Source: Desulfuromonas sp. AOP6
GTDB lineage: Bacteria; Desulfobacterota; Desulfuromonadia; Desulfuromonadales; SZUA-540
Direction of reading: 5' to 3'
Length of the DNA stretch: 64,000 nucleotides
Assembly: GCF_009731355.2 (NCBI RefSeq)
Contig: NZ_AP022810.1
Span: 186,001 to 250,000, forward strand
Part shown: positions 1 through 9,685 of the stretch, in pieces
Layout: every line of letters starts with the position of its first letter
Position numbering within the stretch: position 1 is the stretch's first letter
Position numbers and translations under genes: made by a program
Notes under the pieces: model-generated
Databases searched by the model: none
Seen by the model: the letters and a program-made list of their open reading frames with translations, nothing else
What the model was told of the DNA's origin: nothing

Positions 1-35
1 GGGCGCGTGAGTATGTCGAGAATGGTCTGGGTCAT
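1..35 (-). CDS. Possible 5' end of the next T6SS gene (tssE?)
   Basis: Only 11 codons are visible, beginning at the ATG at 35 on the minus strand (MTQTILDILTR). The reading frame stays open to the window edge. The position directly after hcp is where tssE (the gp25-like baseplate protein) sits in many operons with this gene order. That is the only reason for the suggestion, because no domain can be seen and no strong ribosome binding site precedes it. Confidence 0.25.
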   Translation of the reverse strand, partial: MTQTILDILTR

Positions 36-57
36 AAAATCCGAAGGCCATCAATAA

Positions 58-86
58 GCCGTACAGGGATTGGCTCCCTGTACGGC
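58..86 (-). terminator. Hairpin between hcp and the next gene
   Basis: A 12-bp perfect stem (58-69 with 75-86) closes a 5-base loop. On the minus strand it follows the hcp stop by a few bases and is followed by TTATTG rather than a long T tract. It may be a partial terminator or an mRNA 3'-end stabiliser that lets hcp be expressed above the genes further downstream. Confidence 0.5.
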
Positions 87-94
87 GCGGTGGT

Positions 95-580
95 TTAGCG
101 TCCTTCCGTCCAGGAGTCGGAGAAGGAGATATTGCCGTCCGTGTAGGCCCAGGTGATCTTGGCATAGCGACAAGCGACCTGCTCCAGGTGGGGATACCGT
201 TCCTTGTCCAGATCCTTGACGTTGTGCATCGTCGGCTTGACCGAGGTGATCTTGACGTTCTCCAGGGTGTGGGAGAAATATTCCTCCTCGGTGCCGGTGT
301 CGTTGATGCGATACCATTTCAATTCGATCTTTTTCAGGGTCTGCCCGTTGCTGCAGGCCTTGTACAGATAAGGGGTGGCGTTGTCGAAGGCTTTCAGAAA
401 AATGAAAGGTTCGTGCTTGCGGGTGCCGGTCAGGCTGCCGGTATCGCTGTCGGTCGGGATGCGCAGCTCATGGTCGAAACCGAGAATTTCGATAGTCCCT
501 TCGCGACCGGAAACCTTGACCGGACCCTCTACCTTGGACCCCTGGTCGTCAAGAATGGTCATGTAGCCTGGAATTGCCAT
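95..580 (-). CDS. hcp: T6SS tube protein Hcp (TssD)
   Basis: This 161-residue protein has the usual Hcp length and opening (MAIPGYMTI). Hcp hexamers stack into the inner tube that is propelled out of the cell with the VgrG spike, and they can carry small effectors in the lumen. The ATG at 580 is preferred because it follows a GGAGGA-type ribosome binding site. An upstream in-frame start would add an arginine-rich leader atypical of Hcp. The gene follows tssB and tssC, the sheath genes, in one minus-strand operon. A hairpin follows the stop codon, fitting the high expression Hcp needs. Confidence 0.93.
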   Translation of the reverse strand: MAIPGYMTILDDQGSKVEGPVKVSGREGTIEILGFDHELRIPTDSDTGSLTGTRKHEPFIFLKAFDNATPYLYKACSNGQTLKKIELKWYRINDTGTEEEYFSHTLENVKITSVKPTMHNVKDLDKERYPHLEQVACRYAKITWAYTDGNISFSDSWTEGR

Positions 581-654
581 ACTTTTCCTCCTCTTGGACA
601 TTAGTGGCGGTGCTCTACGCACCGGTTATAAGTTGGATGCCCTGTGGCTGGTAA

Positions 655-2196
655 TCAGTTGTTATCGCGGGGCATCTGCGCGACAAGCTTGAGCTGTACA
701 TCCACCCCTTCGATCTGGAAGTGGGGCTGAACAAAGAGATCAACGCTGAAATAGCCCGGGTTTTCCGGGATTTCCTTGACCGTAACCTTGCCGTCGCGCA
801 GGGGGTGCGTGGCGATGAGTTCGGGTTCCGGGTCTTTCATTTTGGTGACCAGGGTTTGCAGCCAGCCGTTCAATTCGTTCTCCAGAACCTGGCGGCTCTT
901 GGATGAACCAATATTCTCCCGCTGCAGCACTTTGAGGTAGTGAGCCAGTCTGGAGACCAGAAAGATATAGGGCAGCCGCGAATTGATCATGCTGTTGGCA
1001 TTGGCGTTGGCATCGGCATATTCCGCCGGTCGCTGTACCGAATTCGCCGAGAAAAAACAGGCGAAGTCGCTGTTCTTGTAGTAGCTCAGGGGGATAAAGC
1101 CGAGGTTGGCCATTTCCAGTTCGCGCGTTTCGGAGATAAGCATCTCCGTCGGCATTTTCATCTGCATGCCCTTGCCCGTGTCGTGCATGTGGACCGGCAG
1201 GTTGGCGACCTTGCCGCCTGCTTCCGGACCACGGATGTTGACGGCCCAACCGTGCTGAGCGAAGCTCTGGGCGATGTTTCCGGCAAAGGCGAAGACCGGG
1301 TTGCCGAACAGGTAATGGCGATGATCCAGGCCACTGACGTCTTCCTCGTAGTTGAAGGTTCGCACGGGTGTACTGTCCTGGCCGTAGGGAAGGCGAAGCA
1401 GAAAGCGGGGCGTCAGCAGGCCGATATAGCGGGCGTCTTCGGTGGCCCGGAAACTTTTCCAGCGGGTATATTCGGCTTTTTCCATGTAATTGGTGAGATC
1501 GTTGATCTTGGCGATTTCGTCGACACTTTCCTTGCCGAAGAAGCGGGCGCCCACGGAAGCCAGAAATGGACAGTGTGCACTGGCGGACACCTTGGAGATA
1601 TCACGCAAAAGGGCGGTGTCCTGGGCCGAATTGTCGAATTCATAGTTGCCGATGATGGACGAAAAGGGCTCGCCACCGGGGGTGTCGTATTCATTGACGT
1701 AGACGTGACGATAGAGGCCGGTCTGAATAATTTCAGGGGCTTCCTCGAAGTCCTCCCGCAGATCCTCCTTGGTGCAATCCAGAATTTCGACCTTGGTGTT
1801 GCGGCGGAAGTCACAGCGATCCACCAGAAACTGGAGTCCCCGCCAGGAACTCTCGATCTGCTGGAAGCTGGGATGATGCAGAATGGCGTCGAGTTGCCCG
1901 CTGATGGTTTGATCAATCTGGGCGATATAGCGATCCAGCAGCACCTTGTCGATGCGCTCGATCTGGGCGCTGTTGCGGGCGGTCAGGTCAAGAAACACCT
2001 GGATGCCGGCAGTGAGGCGTTGCTGCAGAGAGATGTCCGCCATCTGCGAGGCATCGGCGAAGCGGGTCAATTGAATGGATTCCCGCAGCGGATCGATATC
2101 GACCAGTTTGCACAGGCGTTCATAGGCATTCTCGGCGTCGAGAACACGTTCTTCCGGGCTTGCGTTTAACTTGGCGGCGGCTTGCTGTGTGCTCAT
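655..2196 (-). CDS. tssC: T6SS contractile sheath large subunit TssC (VipB)
   Basis: The 513-residue protein matches the TssC/VipB family (EvpB/DUF877). It shows the conserved stretches SSWRGLQFLVD, VGARFFG, ANLPVHMHD and the C-terminal FVQPHFQIEGVDVQLKLVAQ. TssB and TssC heterodimers assemble into the cytoplasmic sheath whose contraction drives the Hcp tube. The start was placed at the ATG at 2196, 20 bases after the tssB stop and behind a GGGAGAAA ribosome binding site. The longer frame would run back into tssB. Order tssB-tssC-hcp is standard. Confidence 0.95.
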   Translation of the reverse strand: MSTQQAAAKLNASPEERVLDAENAYERLCKLVDIDPLRESIQLTRFADASQMADISLQQRLTAGIQVFLDLTARNSAQIERIDKVLLDRYIAQIDQTISGQLDAILHHPSFQQIESSWRGLQFLVDRCDFRRNTKVEILDCTKEDLREDFEEAPEIIQTGLYRHVYVNEYDTPGGEPFSSIIGNYEFDNSAQDTALLRDISKVSASAHCPFLASVGARFFGKESVDEIAKINDLTNYMEKAEYTRWKSFRATEDARYIGLLTPRFLLRLPYGQDSTPVRTFNYEEDVSGLDHRHYLFGNPVFAFAGNIAQSFAQHGWAVNIRGPEAGGKVANLPVHMHDTGKGMQMKMPTEMLISETRELEMANLGFIPLSYYKNSDFACFFSANSVQRPAEYADANANANSMINSRLPYIFLVSRLAHYLKVLQRENIGSSKSRQVLENELNGWLQTLVTKMKDPEPELIATHPLRDGKVTVKEIPENPGYFSVDLFVQPHFQIEGVDVQLKLVAQMPRDNN

Positions 2197-2216
2197 AGAT
2201 ATTTTCTCCCAGGGGA

Positions 2217-2744
2217 TTAAATGCTGCGAATGTCCACGGCGGCGGTCTGTTCGGCCTGAACGAGCCACTTTTCCAGTTCTTTTTTAAGGCCTTCCAGCTG
2301 CGGTTGATTGCCGACGATCTTTTCCAGCTCCTTGCGGAACTTGGCGTTGTCCAGCAGGTTGGATTTGAGATCTTTCAGCAGATTGCGCATGGCCATAAGA
2401 CTGTGCAGTTCGGGAATCTGCTGGGCGACATGGTCGGGGCGAAAATCCTTCATCGACTTGAAGGAGAGACCAACTGAAATTTCACTGCCATCGTTGGCCA
2501 GCAGATTGGGCACGTCCATCCGGGCCGAGGGAGCCAGATCGGCCATGACGGATTCAAAGTTGTCTTTGTTTATGGTGATCCTTTCCCGGTCCGCCACTTT
2601 GCCCTTGGTCTGGCCGTTACTGAAATCTCCCATAACCAGCATTTTCAGGGGGAGTTCCATCTTCTTTTTGTGGCCGCCGGATTCCACGTCCAGGGACAGG
2701 TTGATGCGGGCCTTGGGTATCTCTTTTTGATAACTGTCACTCAT
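2217..2744 (-). CDS. tssB: T6SS contractile sheath small subunit TssB (VipA)
   Basis: A 175-residue protein of the IglA/VipA family. It has the typical N-terminus (ARINLSLDVESGG), the PLKMLVMGDFS segment, the NKDNFESVMADLAPS region and a lysine-rich helical C-terminus (LKKELEKWL) that interacts with TssC and the ClpV unfoldase in other systems. An AAGGAGACGAAGG region lies just upstream of the ATG. ClpV, which would recycle the sheath, is not encoded in the window. Confidence 0.95.
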   Translation of the reverse strand: MSDSYQKEIPKARINLSLDVESGGHKKKMELPLKMLVMGDFSNGQTKGKVADRERITINKDNFESVMADLAPSARMDVPNLLANDGSEISVGLSFKSMKDFRPDHVAQQIPELHSLMAMRNLLKDLKSNLLDNAKFRKELEKIVGNQPQLEGLKKELEKWLVQAEQTAAVDIRSI

Positions 2745-2803
2745 CCTTCGTCTCCTTCACTGCCGGGGGGGGCCGGCGGGTTGTTTAATAAGCAAAACGG
2801 GTT

Positions 2804-4327
2804 TCAGACAAAGCCGGCCGCCGCCCCGACATCGATGCGGCAGGCCAGTTTCTGCAGATGTTCGATCTGTTCCGTCAGCCGGCTTTTGAGCTCCTTCTCG
2901 GCGCCCTTGAGCTTGCCCTGCAACAAAGCCGTGTGCTGGCGTAGTACTTCGACGGTCAGTTCAGGCTCCCAGGTTGACAACGGCTCCTCAAGCAGGCGCG
3001 ATTCCATCTCTTCGAACAGAACCTGGGCAATGGTCGCCTTGCCGGCGGCGAGGCAGAGTTGCGCTTCGGCCATCTTCTTGTGCATACGCTGTTTTTCGGT
3101 CCCCATGGGAAGCGATCGCAGGCATTGAAGTGCCTCGGCGAGCTTTTTGTTGCGGGCCAGGGGCAGGGCTTCAGCCAGAACTTCGTTCCGGATGGCCTCT
3201 TCGGTGTCGTTTTCGTGGCAAGTGTGGGCCCTGGCCGGGACTTCCTGCCAGGTCTGCATCCACGTCTGGCAAGCGGTTCCGGTAAAGGGTGTGCCGTCGG
3301 CAAAGCTCAGCTCGGTCAACTGCGGATGACGCTCCAGCAGATCCCCCAGGCTGTTACGGATAAAGAGAGATATATCCGCGCGGCCCATCTGGTCCGCCGC
3401 GCTGGCGGCCTGCCACTGGAGGTCGAAGTAAAGGTGAAATCCGGGCTCGAAAAAGAGTTTTTCGCAGCAGCACAGGGCCTCGGCGCCCGAACCGGCTGTC
3501 AGCTTCTGTTGCAGCTCGGCCCAGCCGCTGGGTCTGGGCGGCGGGATACGGGTCAGGCCGTTTTCGTCAGGGGGGACGCCCAGGTTGCCCCAGCGCAGGG
3601 CCCGCGAGAAACCGAGGGCCCGCAGCCATTCCCCGCCTTCCAGCAGTCGCGTGTGCAGCTGGCGTGTCACCGTGGTCAGGTCGTGCTCCGAGGCCAAGGA
3701 CAGCGTCGCCGTGGTCGGAGCGGAAGTCGGCCTTCCCGAGGGCTCTTCCGAGGCGGCGGGACGCGAAACGGGGGCCGCGGCCGGTGCTTCAGGTGGCCGC
3801 TGTTTGAGGCGTTTGTCGAGCCAGCCAGCCAGGGAACTCAGGCGAGGAACTTCGTCGCCCAAGTGTTCCGTCAACAGGTGGTTGATGGCGGCGGTTTCCT
3901 CCTGAAGGTTCTGCAACAGAGCCGTTTCGGCCTTTTCTTCGTGCAACTCGACAAAAGAGACCAGCCGGGGATTGTTCAGCAGTCCCAGGGCCGCCACACG
4001 GGCATTTTCATGGCGGGGAAAACAGTCCGCCCACAGATTTTCGACTAGCCCCCGGTAACAGCGCAGTGCGTCCAGAAGGCCGCCCGGACCGTCGACGTAA
4101 GTCGTTGACAGCAGATGGTAGCCAGCCAGGCGCAGATCCTTGCTGGTCACGCTGAGAAGCTTGCGGCAGAGTTTGGTCACTTCCGGATAGTCGGTGCCCT
4201 GGAGTTTGTCGAGCTCTTCCTTGATGAACAGGAATTCGTCCAGATAGCGGGGATCGGTGCCTGCAGGCGAGTCGCTTGTCAGTGGACGGCATATATCGGC
4301 TACCCAGGGTTCAGGTGAATAGGTCAT
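2804..4327 (-). CDS. tssA: T6SS baseplate/tail cap protein TssA
   Basis: The 507-residue protein begins with an ImpA-type N-terminal domain (about residues 8-130, including ICRPLTSDSPAGTDPRYLD and GLVENLWADCFPR). A low-complexity Ala/Pro/Ser-rich linker follows (about 175-215), then a helical C-terminal half. TssA primes the baseplate and coordinates tube and sheath polymerisation. Its start overlaps the end of tagF by 4 bases, implying translational coupling. The C-terminal subclass cannot be assigned by eye. Confidence 0.9.
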   Translation of the reverse strand: MTYSPEPWVADICRPLTSDSPAGTDPRYLDEFLFIKEELDKLQGTDYPEVTKLCRKLLSVTSKDLRLAGYHLLSTTYVDGPGGLLDALRCYRGLVENLWADCFPRHENARVAALGLLNNPRLVSFVELHEEKAETALLQNLQEETAAINHLLTEHLGDEVPRLSSLAGWLDKRLKQRPPEAPAAAPVSRPAASEEPSGRPTSAPTTATLSLASEHDLTTVTRQLHTRLLEGGEWLRALGFSRALRWGNLGVPPDENGLTRIPPPRPSGWAELQQKLTAGSGAEALCCCEKLFFEPGFHLYFDLQWQAASAADQMGRADISLFIRNSLGDLLERHPQLTELSFADGTPFTGTACQTWMQTWQEVPARAHTCHENDTEEAIRNEVLAEALPLARNKKLAEALQCLRSLPMGTEKQRMHKKMAEAQLCLAAGKATIAQVLFEEMESRLLEEPLSTWEPELTVEVLRQHTALLQGKLKGAEKELKSRLTEQIEHLQKLACRIDVGAAAGFV

Positions 4328-5340
4328 CCCAGCATCTCCCGGCGGCCGGTACGGTAAAGCACGTCCAGCATGCTGGCGTCATCCTTGTCCAGCAAATTTC
4401 TGAGGTCGACGCGGCTGGAAAAAGAAGACAGCTTTGGCCATTCCCGACCCAGATCGAAAACCGCGTTGTCGTCTAGTTCGTGATTGAGCAGCGGCAGCAG
4501 GTAGGATGGGAGCAGCGGCCGGAAAAAGAGGGTCAGACTGGGCTCGCTCTCTGCTGTTCCTTCACTCCAGAAGTAGTGAGCCCGCCAGAAGCGATCCTCG
4601 AGGATTGATTCGACCATTTGGACCCAAAAGACAACCGAAGCTGTTTGTTCCTGCGCGGGTAAGGGCAGGCGTATGCCCCAGTGGGTCCGGCTGGCCCCGC
4701 GCTGCAGGACGGTTTTCAAGACGTTGTAGAAAGTCTGCCAGAACTGTTCGCGATTCTCCTTGGCAATAGGTTGCCGCAGCCCGTTCCAGTAGTGTCCCAT
4801 CGTCAGCTTGTCAAAGCCGCGTATCTGGCTTTCGAGCAGTTCGCGTTGTGTCAGGGCCGGGTTTTCAAAGCTTTTCTGGTCCAATTCGCCTAACAGTTTG
4901 GCCAGCGCGACATTCTCACGCTGCAGGTGCACCGGATTGTCACCGTAGTCGAAGCAGTGGTCGAAGACAAAAGGCGCTGTAGCCCGATGTCCGTGCAGTA
5001 GCGGCGCGGGGGCCACCCATAGCAGGGCAAAGGGATAGATACGTCCGCTCTTGTCCTGGCTGGCGCGCAGCGTACCAATCAGGTTGTGCTCCTGTTCGCC
5101 CCCGGTCAGGACAAAATGAAGCCGGGCAAATTGACGGTATGCGGGCGGCCAGCCTTTTGGATGCAGGCGCGTGATGGTGCCCACCCCTTCTTGCAGCCAC
5201 TTTTCGAACGCGGTGGTCTCGCGGCAGCAGAGGTTGTGGCGAATGAAATCGCCGTGAAGGGGCAATTTGCCGAAGCAGGCCGTACGCAGCCGAGACGACG
5301 GGTTGATGTTTGCCCTCGTCTTTTCAAACAGTCCAAACAT
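4324..5340 (-). CDS. tagF: T6SS-associated protein TagF
   Basis: The 338-residue protein has the TagF/SciT (DUF2094) N-terminal signature: CFGKLPLHGDFIRH, then FEKWLQEG and a GRIYPFALL segment, within the first 120 residues. In Pseudomonas and Agrobacterium TagF represses T6SS assembly post-translationally, often opposed by a kinase/FHA pathway. It sits between tssM and tssA and overlaps tssA by 4 bases. The roughly 200-residue C-terminal part beyond the TagF core is not recognised. No PppA-type phosphatase domain is apparent. Confidence 0.88.
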   Translation of the reverse strand: MFGLFEKTRANINPSSRLRTACFGKLPLHGDFIRHNLCCRETTAFEKWLQEGVGTITRLHPKGWPPAYRQFARLHFVLTGGEQEHNLIGTLRASQDKSGRIYPFALLWVAPAPLLHGHRATAPFVFDHCFDYGDNPVHLQRENVALAKLLGELDQKSFENPALTQRELLESQIRGFDKLTMGHYWNGLRQPIAKENREQFWQTFYNVLKTVLQRGASRTHWGIRLPLPAQEQTASVVFWVQMVESILEDRFWRAHYFWSEGTAESEPSLTLFFRPLLPSYLLPLLNHELDDNAVFDLGREWPKLSSFSSRVDLRNLLDKDDASMLDVLYRTGRREMLG

Positions 5341-5352
5341 GGAGGAGCCCTG

Positions 5353-8300
5353 TCAAAAAATAGTGGCCGGCAGCCGGAAGTCTGAGAACAGGCCGCTGAC
5401 GAAGATATTGCTGTCACGATCGGGGCGAAGTTTGAGCTGAACGGCCAGGGTGTGGCCCGGAGCCGATTCCAGATCCCAGGCCAGCATGTAGCCATCGGGG
5501 TCGTTGGTGATTCGCGCCTGTTTGAGCAGATGAAAGAGGCTCCAGTCGCCGGCGAAGTCGAGCTTGCCGAGCGCGCGATTGCCACTGGTTGTCCCGCCGA
5601 CGACAGCAAGGGGCATCTGCTCATCGCCGGGCCACTTGAAGTGCCGCCATTCCTGAGGCTCGTTTTGGTAAATCATCTGCTGTCCGCTGGCTTCAAAGCG
5701 CACCATGCGCAAGCCGCGGCTAGGAATGGGGTAGATGGAAAAATGTACGTCCGGATGGTTTTGCCCCTGCCTGAAGAGACCGGAGCTGATCTGCGATGCC
5801 TGGGTCAGGGAGCGCAGCAGAGAGGGGTTGAGTTTGACGCCGATCCCAAGCCAGGACTTTTCTGCCCACTGATGACGTTTTTTCCGCAGAAAGGGTTTGA
5901 GCTGTTCGTCAGTGAAGCTCCAGATAATGCCGTTGTCCGGACGAAAGAAGTCGGAAACGTCGTTAAGTGAGGCGTCAGAGCCAGTAAGGCTGAAGGGAAA
6001 CCGGTCGACAATCTTGCGTTTGTAATGAAGGAAAACCGTGCTGTTCCATTGGTTCTGCAGATAGTTCCGGGTTTGCTCAATGGTCATCAGCCAGGCCTGC
6101 TGAATCGGATTGGTAAGAACCTGCTCGGCCACCTTGCGGGTGCGGGCTTCAATGCCGTTGAGAAGACTTTTGGTGGAAAGCCAGCATTTGTACAACTCCG
6201 AATCGTTGGCGCCGCTGCCGCCCAGAATGCTGGCCGCATAGTGAAAACAGTCCTGCTGAACATCAATGGTGGCGGCCAACTGCTCAATTTCCGCTTGAGC
6301 CGAGGTCAGAGCCAGCAGGTATTGATTGATCAACAGACTGGTGTTCATTTTATCGCCGGCATCTGCGAGTTTGCGCAGGTCATGCAGGGGCGCCTCCAGT
6401 TCCGGCACCAGACTGCTTTCCCGGGAACCTGAGAAAACCTGAATCTCTTTACTTTCCGAAAGGTTGATATTCCTGGACACAACTTGCATGAGCTCGGCGA
6501 TGGGCCCATCGTTGCGCGCAAGGAGCAGCATCTTCTTGCTGGCATCGTCCAGGGAACGGAAAGGATCCAACCGGGTTTCTTCCAGCATTCTGAACCAGTG
6601 TTCCGCGTATTCAGTGAAGTAGAGGCCGCGGATTTCCCGCTCTAACTGGCGGGAAAGTTCTTCATTCACAAGGTTTGAATCGGTGCTGTCATCCGTTGTC
6701 TGCAGGTAGCCGGTCACCCAGTCGCCACGGCTCGCCAGGGCGACAAGGTCCTGTATTTCTGCTCGAGTGAATTCGTACCAGCCCTTGGCGGTATACATAA
6801 AGGGGACCGCATGGGCACTGCTGAGAAGACCACGCCCAGGCCCTTTAATCATGTCCTGCAGGCCGAGATCACGGGCCTGCAGCCTGCCCTTGTTGCGGAT
6901 CTGCGCATACAGCCGTTTGGGGTCCGGCAGGGCTTTCAGGTAGTTCTGAGCCTCAACCACCAGGGCCTGATCCACCTGACGTGCCTCCACAAAGTCCGGA
7001 TGATCCTGGGGAACCTGCATGTGTGAGAGGTAGGTTCGCAGCAGGACTTCGAGATCTCGATTGTTTTTTTCTTTAACGGGTTCGTCGGCGCTGGATTCCG
7101 GCAGCCTTTTTTCCAGGCGCGACAGGAGGATTCTCGTCGCTTCATCAAGGTCAAGGCGGTCCGGACGGTTGAGCATCAGGTAGGCTTTGAGTCCATCATA
7201 GTAATCGTCGCGAATGGCGTCCTGACGTTTGGCCGACGAGGCGAGCCACTGCTTGCCGTAGGTGGCCAGTTCGATCTCGAGGTCGTCCAGGGCCGGCTGA
7301 AAGAACAGGCGTTCGAAGGACCCAAGCAAGAGGGAGCGGATTGCCGGAAGTTGCCTGTCCCCTTCATAGACGCCCATTGTCAGAGAGATGGGGAGTTTTT
7401 CCTCATACGCCTTGAGCTTCTGGTAGTGCCGCAAAACCTCGGTCAGGGCAGAAAAACGCTCCGAGGGGGCAGACTCTTTCGCTTCGACCACATCGGCAAG
7501 ACGTTCGGCGGCCACATCCCCTTTTTTCAGCAGCAGAGTGTTGGCGGTCAGGGTAGTGCTCAGCAACATGATACTGCCGGCAATCAGGCCGAGACAGCCG
7601 ACGATACTGGCTGTTTTCAGGGTGCGGTTTATGATTCCCGATTTTTTGGTGCGGCTGACATCCTGGGCATTGGGAAAGACGACGGACTGAAAGAAGTTTT
7701 TGACAAAGAAGCTGGTGGACTCGGGAAGTTCCGTGGCTTCTCTGTCTTCGACAAAGCCGAAAGCCTGGCGCATTTTTCCCAGGATTTTTTGAATGGGTGT
7801 TCCCTCCTGGGTGGCACTCGTCAGGTAGATGCCGCAGAAGTTGGGCGTATCCTGGTAGGGATTTTCCTTGGTCAAGCGGGTGATGAAATCGACCAGCCGG
7901 TTTTGGGCGGCCTCGAATTGACCGGGAAAATCGAAGAGCTCGTTTTTGGCTTGAATTTTACGTACGAGAGACAGCTTGTACAGGCGCATTTCGGTCAGGC
8001 GGCGGTGCAATTCCCCCATTTTGGTGCGGAAGAGGTCGCCAATGTTCTGCGGTGCCTCGTGGCCCAGCCAGCAGCCCCAGACCTGGTCCCGCTCTTTGTC
8101 ATCGAGATCGGCGAAATAGGAGGTGAAGCCATGCAGGAGGTCGCATTTGGTAAATACGACATAAATGGGAAAAACGCAGCCAAGGCGGGCGGTCAGTTCA
8201 TCAATGCGATCCCGGATGATTTTGACATGCCGCTCGATTTCCTGGTTGTCGGCAGTAAGCAAATCGGCCAGACTGATCGCCACAATGGCGCCGTTAAGGG

Positions 8301-8925
8301 GTTGGCGGCGACGGTGCTTGCGCAGCAGCGCCAAAAAAGCCAGCCATTCCGGGCGATCGTCCTGCTCGGTGGTGTAGCGTCCCGCTGTATCCAGCAGGAC
8401 GGCTTCGTTGGAAAACCACCAGTCGCAGTTGCGTGTGCCCCCGAAACCGCGAATATCGATATCGTTGTCGTGAGCATAAGGGAAGTGGAGCCCCGAGTTA
8501 CGAAGCAGCGAGGTTTTACCCGCGGCTGCCGGGCCGATGATCATAAACCAGGGCAGAGCGTACAGCGCGGCGTTACCCCGGTGTTGTGAACCCAGTTCTG
8601 ACGATTTGAGAGAGGCAATGGCCTGGTTCATCTTGCCGCGCAGCTCTTCGATCTCGGCCTGTCGGGACTGGTCCTGTTCGATGTGCGCATCGAGGTCTTT
8701 GCGAAACAGGGTGGAGCGATTCTTTACGACCAGACGACGGATCAGCCAGACGCCGACGAAAAAGACCAGAACACCAATGATCAGGTAGGCTCGGAGGGTC
8801 GTCTCCGTCAGGCCGACATAGGGGCCGGCCCACCATATCAGTGAGAGAACCAGCATGAGACCCAGGATGCGGGAGCCGAGGCGGCCGAAAAGATACGCCT
8901 GAATGATGAGCAATATGTTTTGCAT
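5353..8925 (-). CDS. tssM: T6SS inner-membrane complex protein TssM (IcmF)
   Basis: At 1190 residues this is a full-length TssM. Two membrane segments lie near the N-terminus (about 20-63). A Walker A motif (GPAAAGKT, 131-138) opens the cytoplasmic NTPase-like domain. A third membrane segment lies around 435-460 (GLIAGSIMLLSTTL), followed by the large periplasmic part that binds the TssJ lipoprotein. With TssJ and TssL it forms the trans-envelope complex. The gene lies between tssL and tagF in the same operon. Confidence 0.95.
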   Translation of the reverse strand: MQNILLIIQAYLFGRLGSRILGLMLVLSLIWWAGPYVGLTETTLRAYLIIGVLVFFVGVWLIRRLVVKNRSTLFRKDLDAHIEQDQSRQAEIEELRGKMNQAIASLKSSELGSQHRGNAALYALPWFMIIGPAAAGKTSLLRNSGLHFPYAHDNDIDIRGFGGTRNCDWWFSNEAVLLDTAGRYTTEQDDRPEWLAFLALLRKHRRRQPLNGAIVAISLADLLTADNQEIERHVKIIRDRIDELTARLGCVFPIYVVFTKCDLLHGFTSYFADLDDKERDQVWGCWLGHEAPQNIGDLFRTKMGELHRRLTEMRLYKLSLVRKIQAKNELFDFPGQFEAAQNRLVDFITRLTKENPYQDTPNFCGIYLTSATQEGTPIQKILGKMRQAFGFVEDREATELPESTSFFVKNFFQSVVFPNAQDVSRTKKSGIINRTLKTASIVGCLGLIAGSIMLLSTTLTANTLLLKKGDVAAERLADVVEAKESAPSERFSALTEVLRHYQKLKAYEEKLPISLTMGVYEGDRQLPAIRSLLLGSFERLFFQPALDDLEIELATYGKQWLASSAKRQDAIRDDYYDGLKAYLMLNRPDRLDLDEATRILLSRLEKRLPESSADEPVKEKNNRDLEVLLRTYLSHMQVPQDHPDFVEARQVDQALVVEAQNYLKALPDPKRLYAQIRNKGRLQARDLGLQDMIKGPGRGLLSSAHAVPFMYTAKGWYEFTRAEIQDLVALASRGDWVTGYLQTTDDSTDSNLVNEELSRQLEREIRGLYFTEYAEHWFRMLEETRLDPFRSLDDASKKMLLLARNDGPIAELMQVVSRNINLSESKEIQVFSGSRESSLVPELEAPLHDLRKLADAGDKMNTSLLINQYLLALTSAQAEIEQLAATIDVQQDCFHYAASILGGSGANDSELYKCWLSTKSLLNGIEARTRKVAEQVLTNPIQQAWLMTIEQTRNYLQNQWNSTVFLHYKRKIVDRFPFSLTGSDASLNDVSDFFRPDNGIIWSFTDEQLKPFLRKKRHQWAEKSWLGIGVKLNPSLLRSLTQASQISSGLFRQGQNHPDVHFSIYPIPSRGLRMVRFEASGQQMIYQNEPQEWRHFKWPGDEQMPLAVVGGTTSGNRALGKLDFAGDWSLFHLLKQARITNDPDGYMLAWDLESAPGHTLAVQLKLRPDRDSNIFVSGLFSDFRLPATIF

Positions 8926-8954
8926 GGAATTGTCCTGAAAGGTTGATGAAGGGG

Positions 8955-9680
8955 CTAATAGAGGGCGGAAGAGCGTTTAAAAACGGATTTCTGCTGTTGT
9001 TGGATATGGTCGACGCTGGCCTGGGCAATGTTGCCGGATACCAGGGAGTAGCCGATGTAAGTAAAAAAAATGACGGAAATGGTCACTACAGCGATAACCC
9101 AGTAAGGAACCTGTCTTCGCATCCTGTTGATCAGGGCGTGTCCGGGAAGGCCGACCGGAGCCAGCTGGCGTGGCGGCTGACCCCGGTACCCATCGATCTG
9201 GCTGCGCAGGTCCACCTGCAGAGCCATCAGCTTCTCAAGGCCTTTGACTTTATAGGCGCCTTCGAAGCCAAGCTGCAGGCAGTAGTAATAAAGTTCCAGC
9301 AGATGAAGATTCTCCTCCCCGCCCTGACGCAGGTTGGTCAGGCGCGTAAAGAACCCTTCGCCTGCGGTATGTTCCCCGAAAAAATCGAGCTGAAGAGGTT
9401 TGGCCATCCACTCCAGGCGGCCCGGCCAGGTTGAACTCAGGACCATTTCATCGATGAAGGCGGCCATGGCGTAGCGGGCATCTTTCTGCTCCACCATGCC
9501 GATCTGCAGATCAAAGGCCTTTTTCTCCATGGCGGCAAACTCCGCCAGAATGCGTTCACGAAAGCTGTCATCCAGAGTGGCGGCTTTCTGGTCATTTTTC
9601 AGGGGCGCCACCAGGGAAAACAAGACCTCACAGCATTGAAGAAGAGGGTTGTGGGGGGCGGTTCGGGATTGCGTTTGCAT
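8955..9680 (-). CDS. tssL: T6SS inner-membrane protein TssL (DotU family)
   Basis: The 241-residue protein has the DotU/IcmH fold signatures (YAMAAFIDEMVLSSTWPGR, LDFFGEHTAGEGFF, LELYYYCLQLGFEGAY). A single C-terminal membrane anchor (VPYWVIAVVTISVIFF, about 200-225) is followed by a short periplasmic tail. No peptidoglycan-binding OmpA domain is present, so anchoring to the wall would need another protein. It pairs with TssM in the membrane complex. tssK ends just 5 bases upstream. Confidence 0.94.
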   Translation of the reverse strand: MQTQSRTAPHNPLLQCCEVLFSLVAPLKNDQKAATLDDSFRERILAEFAAMEKKAFDLQIGMVEQKDARYAMAAFIDEMVLSSTWPGRLEWMAKPLQLDFFGEHTAGEGFFTRLTNLRQGGEENLHLLELYYYCLQLGFEGAYKVKGLEKLMALQVDLRSQIDGYRGQPPRQLAPVGLPGHALINRMRRQVPYWVIAVVTISVIFFTYIGYSLVSGNIAQASVDHIQQQQKSVFKRSSALY

Positions 9681-9685
9681 GTCAG

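Noticed and set aside
940-2169. Long plus-strand frame opposite tssC
   Set aside because: It is the antisense shadow of a well-supported sheath gene; the same holds for the long frames opposite ileS, the porin, the P-type ATPase and the Mrp genes.
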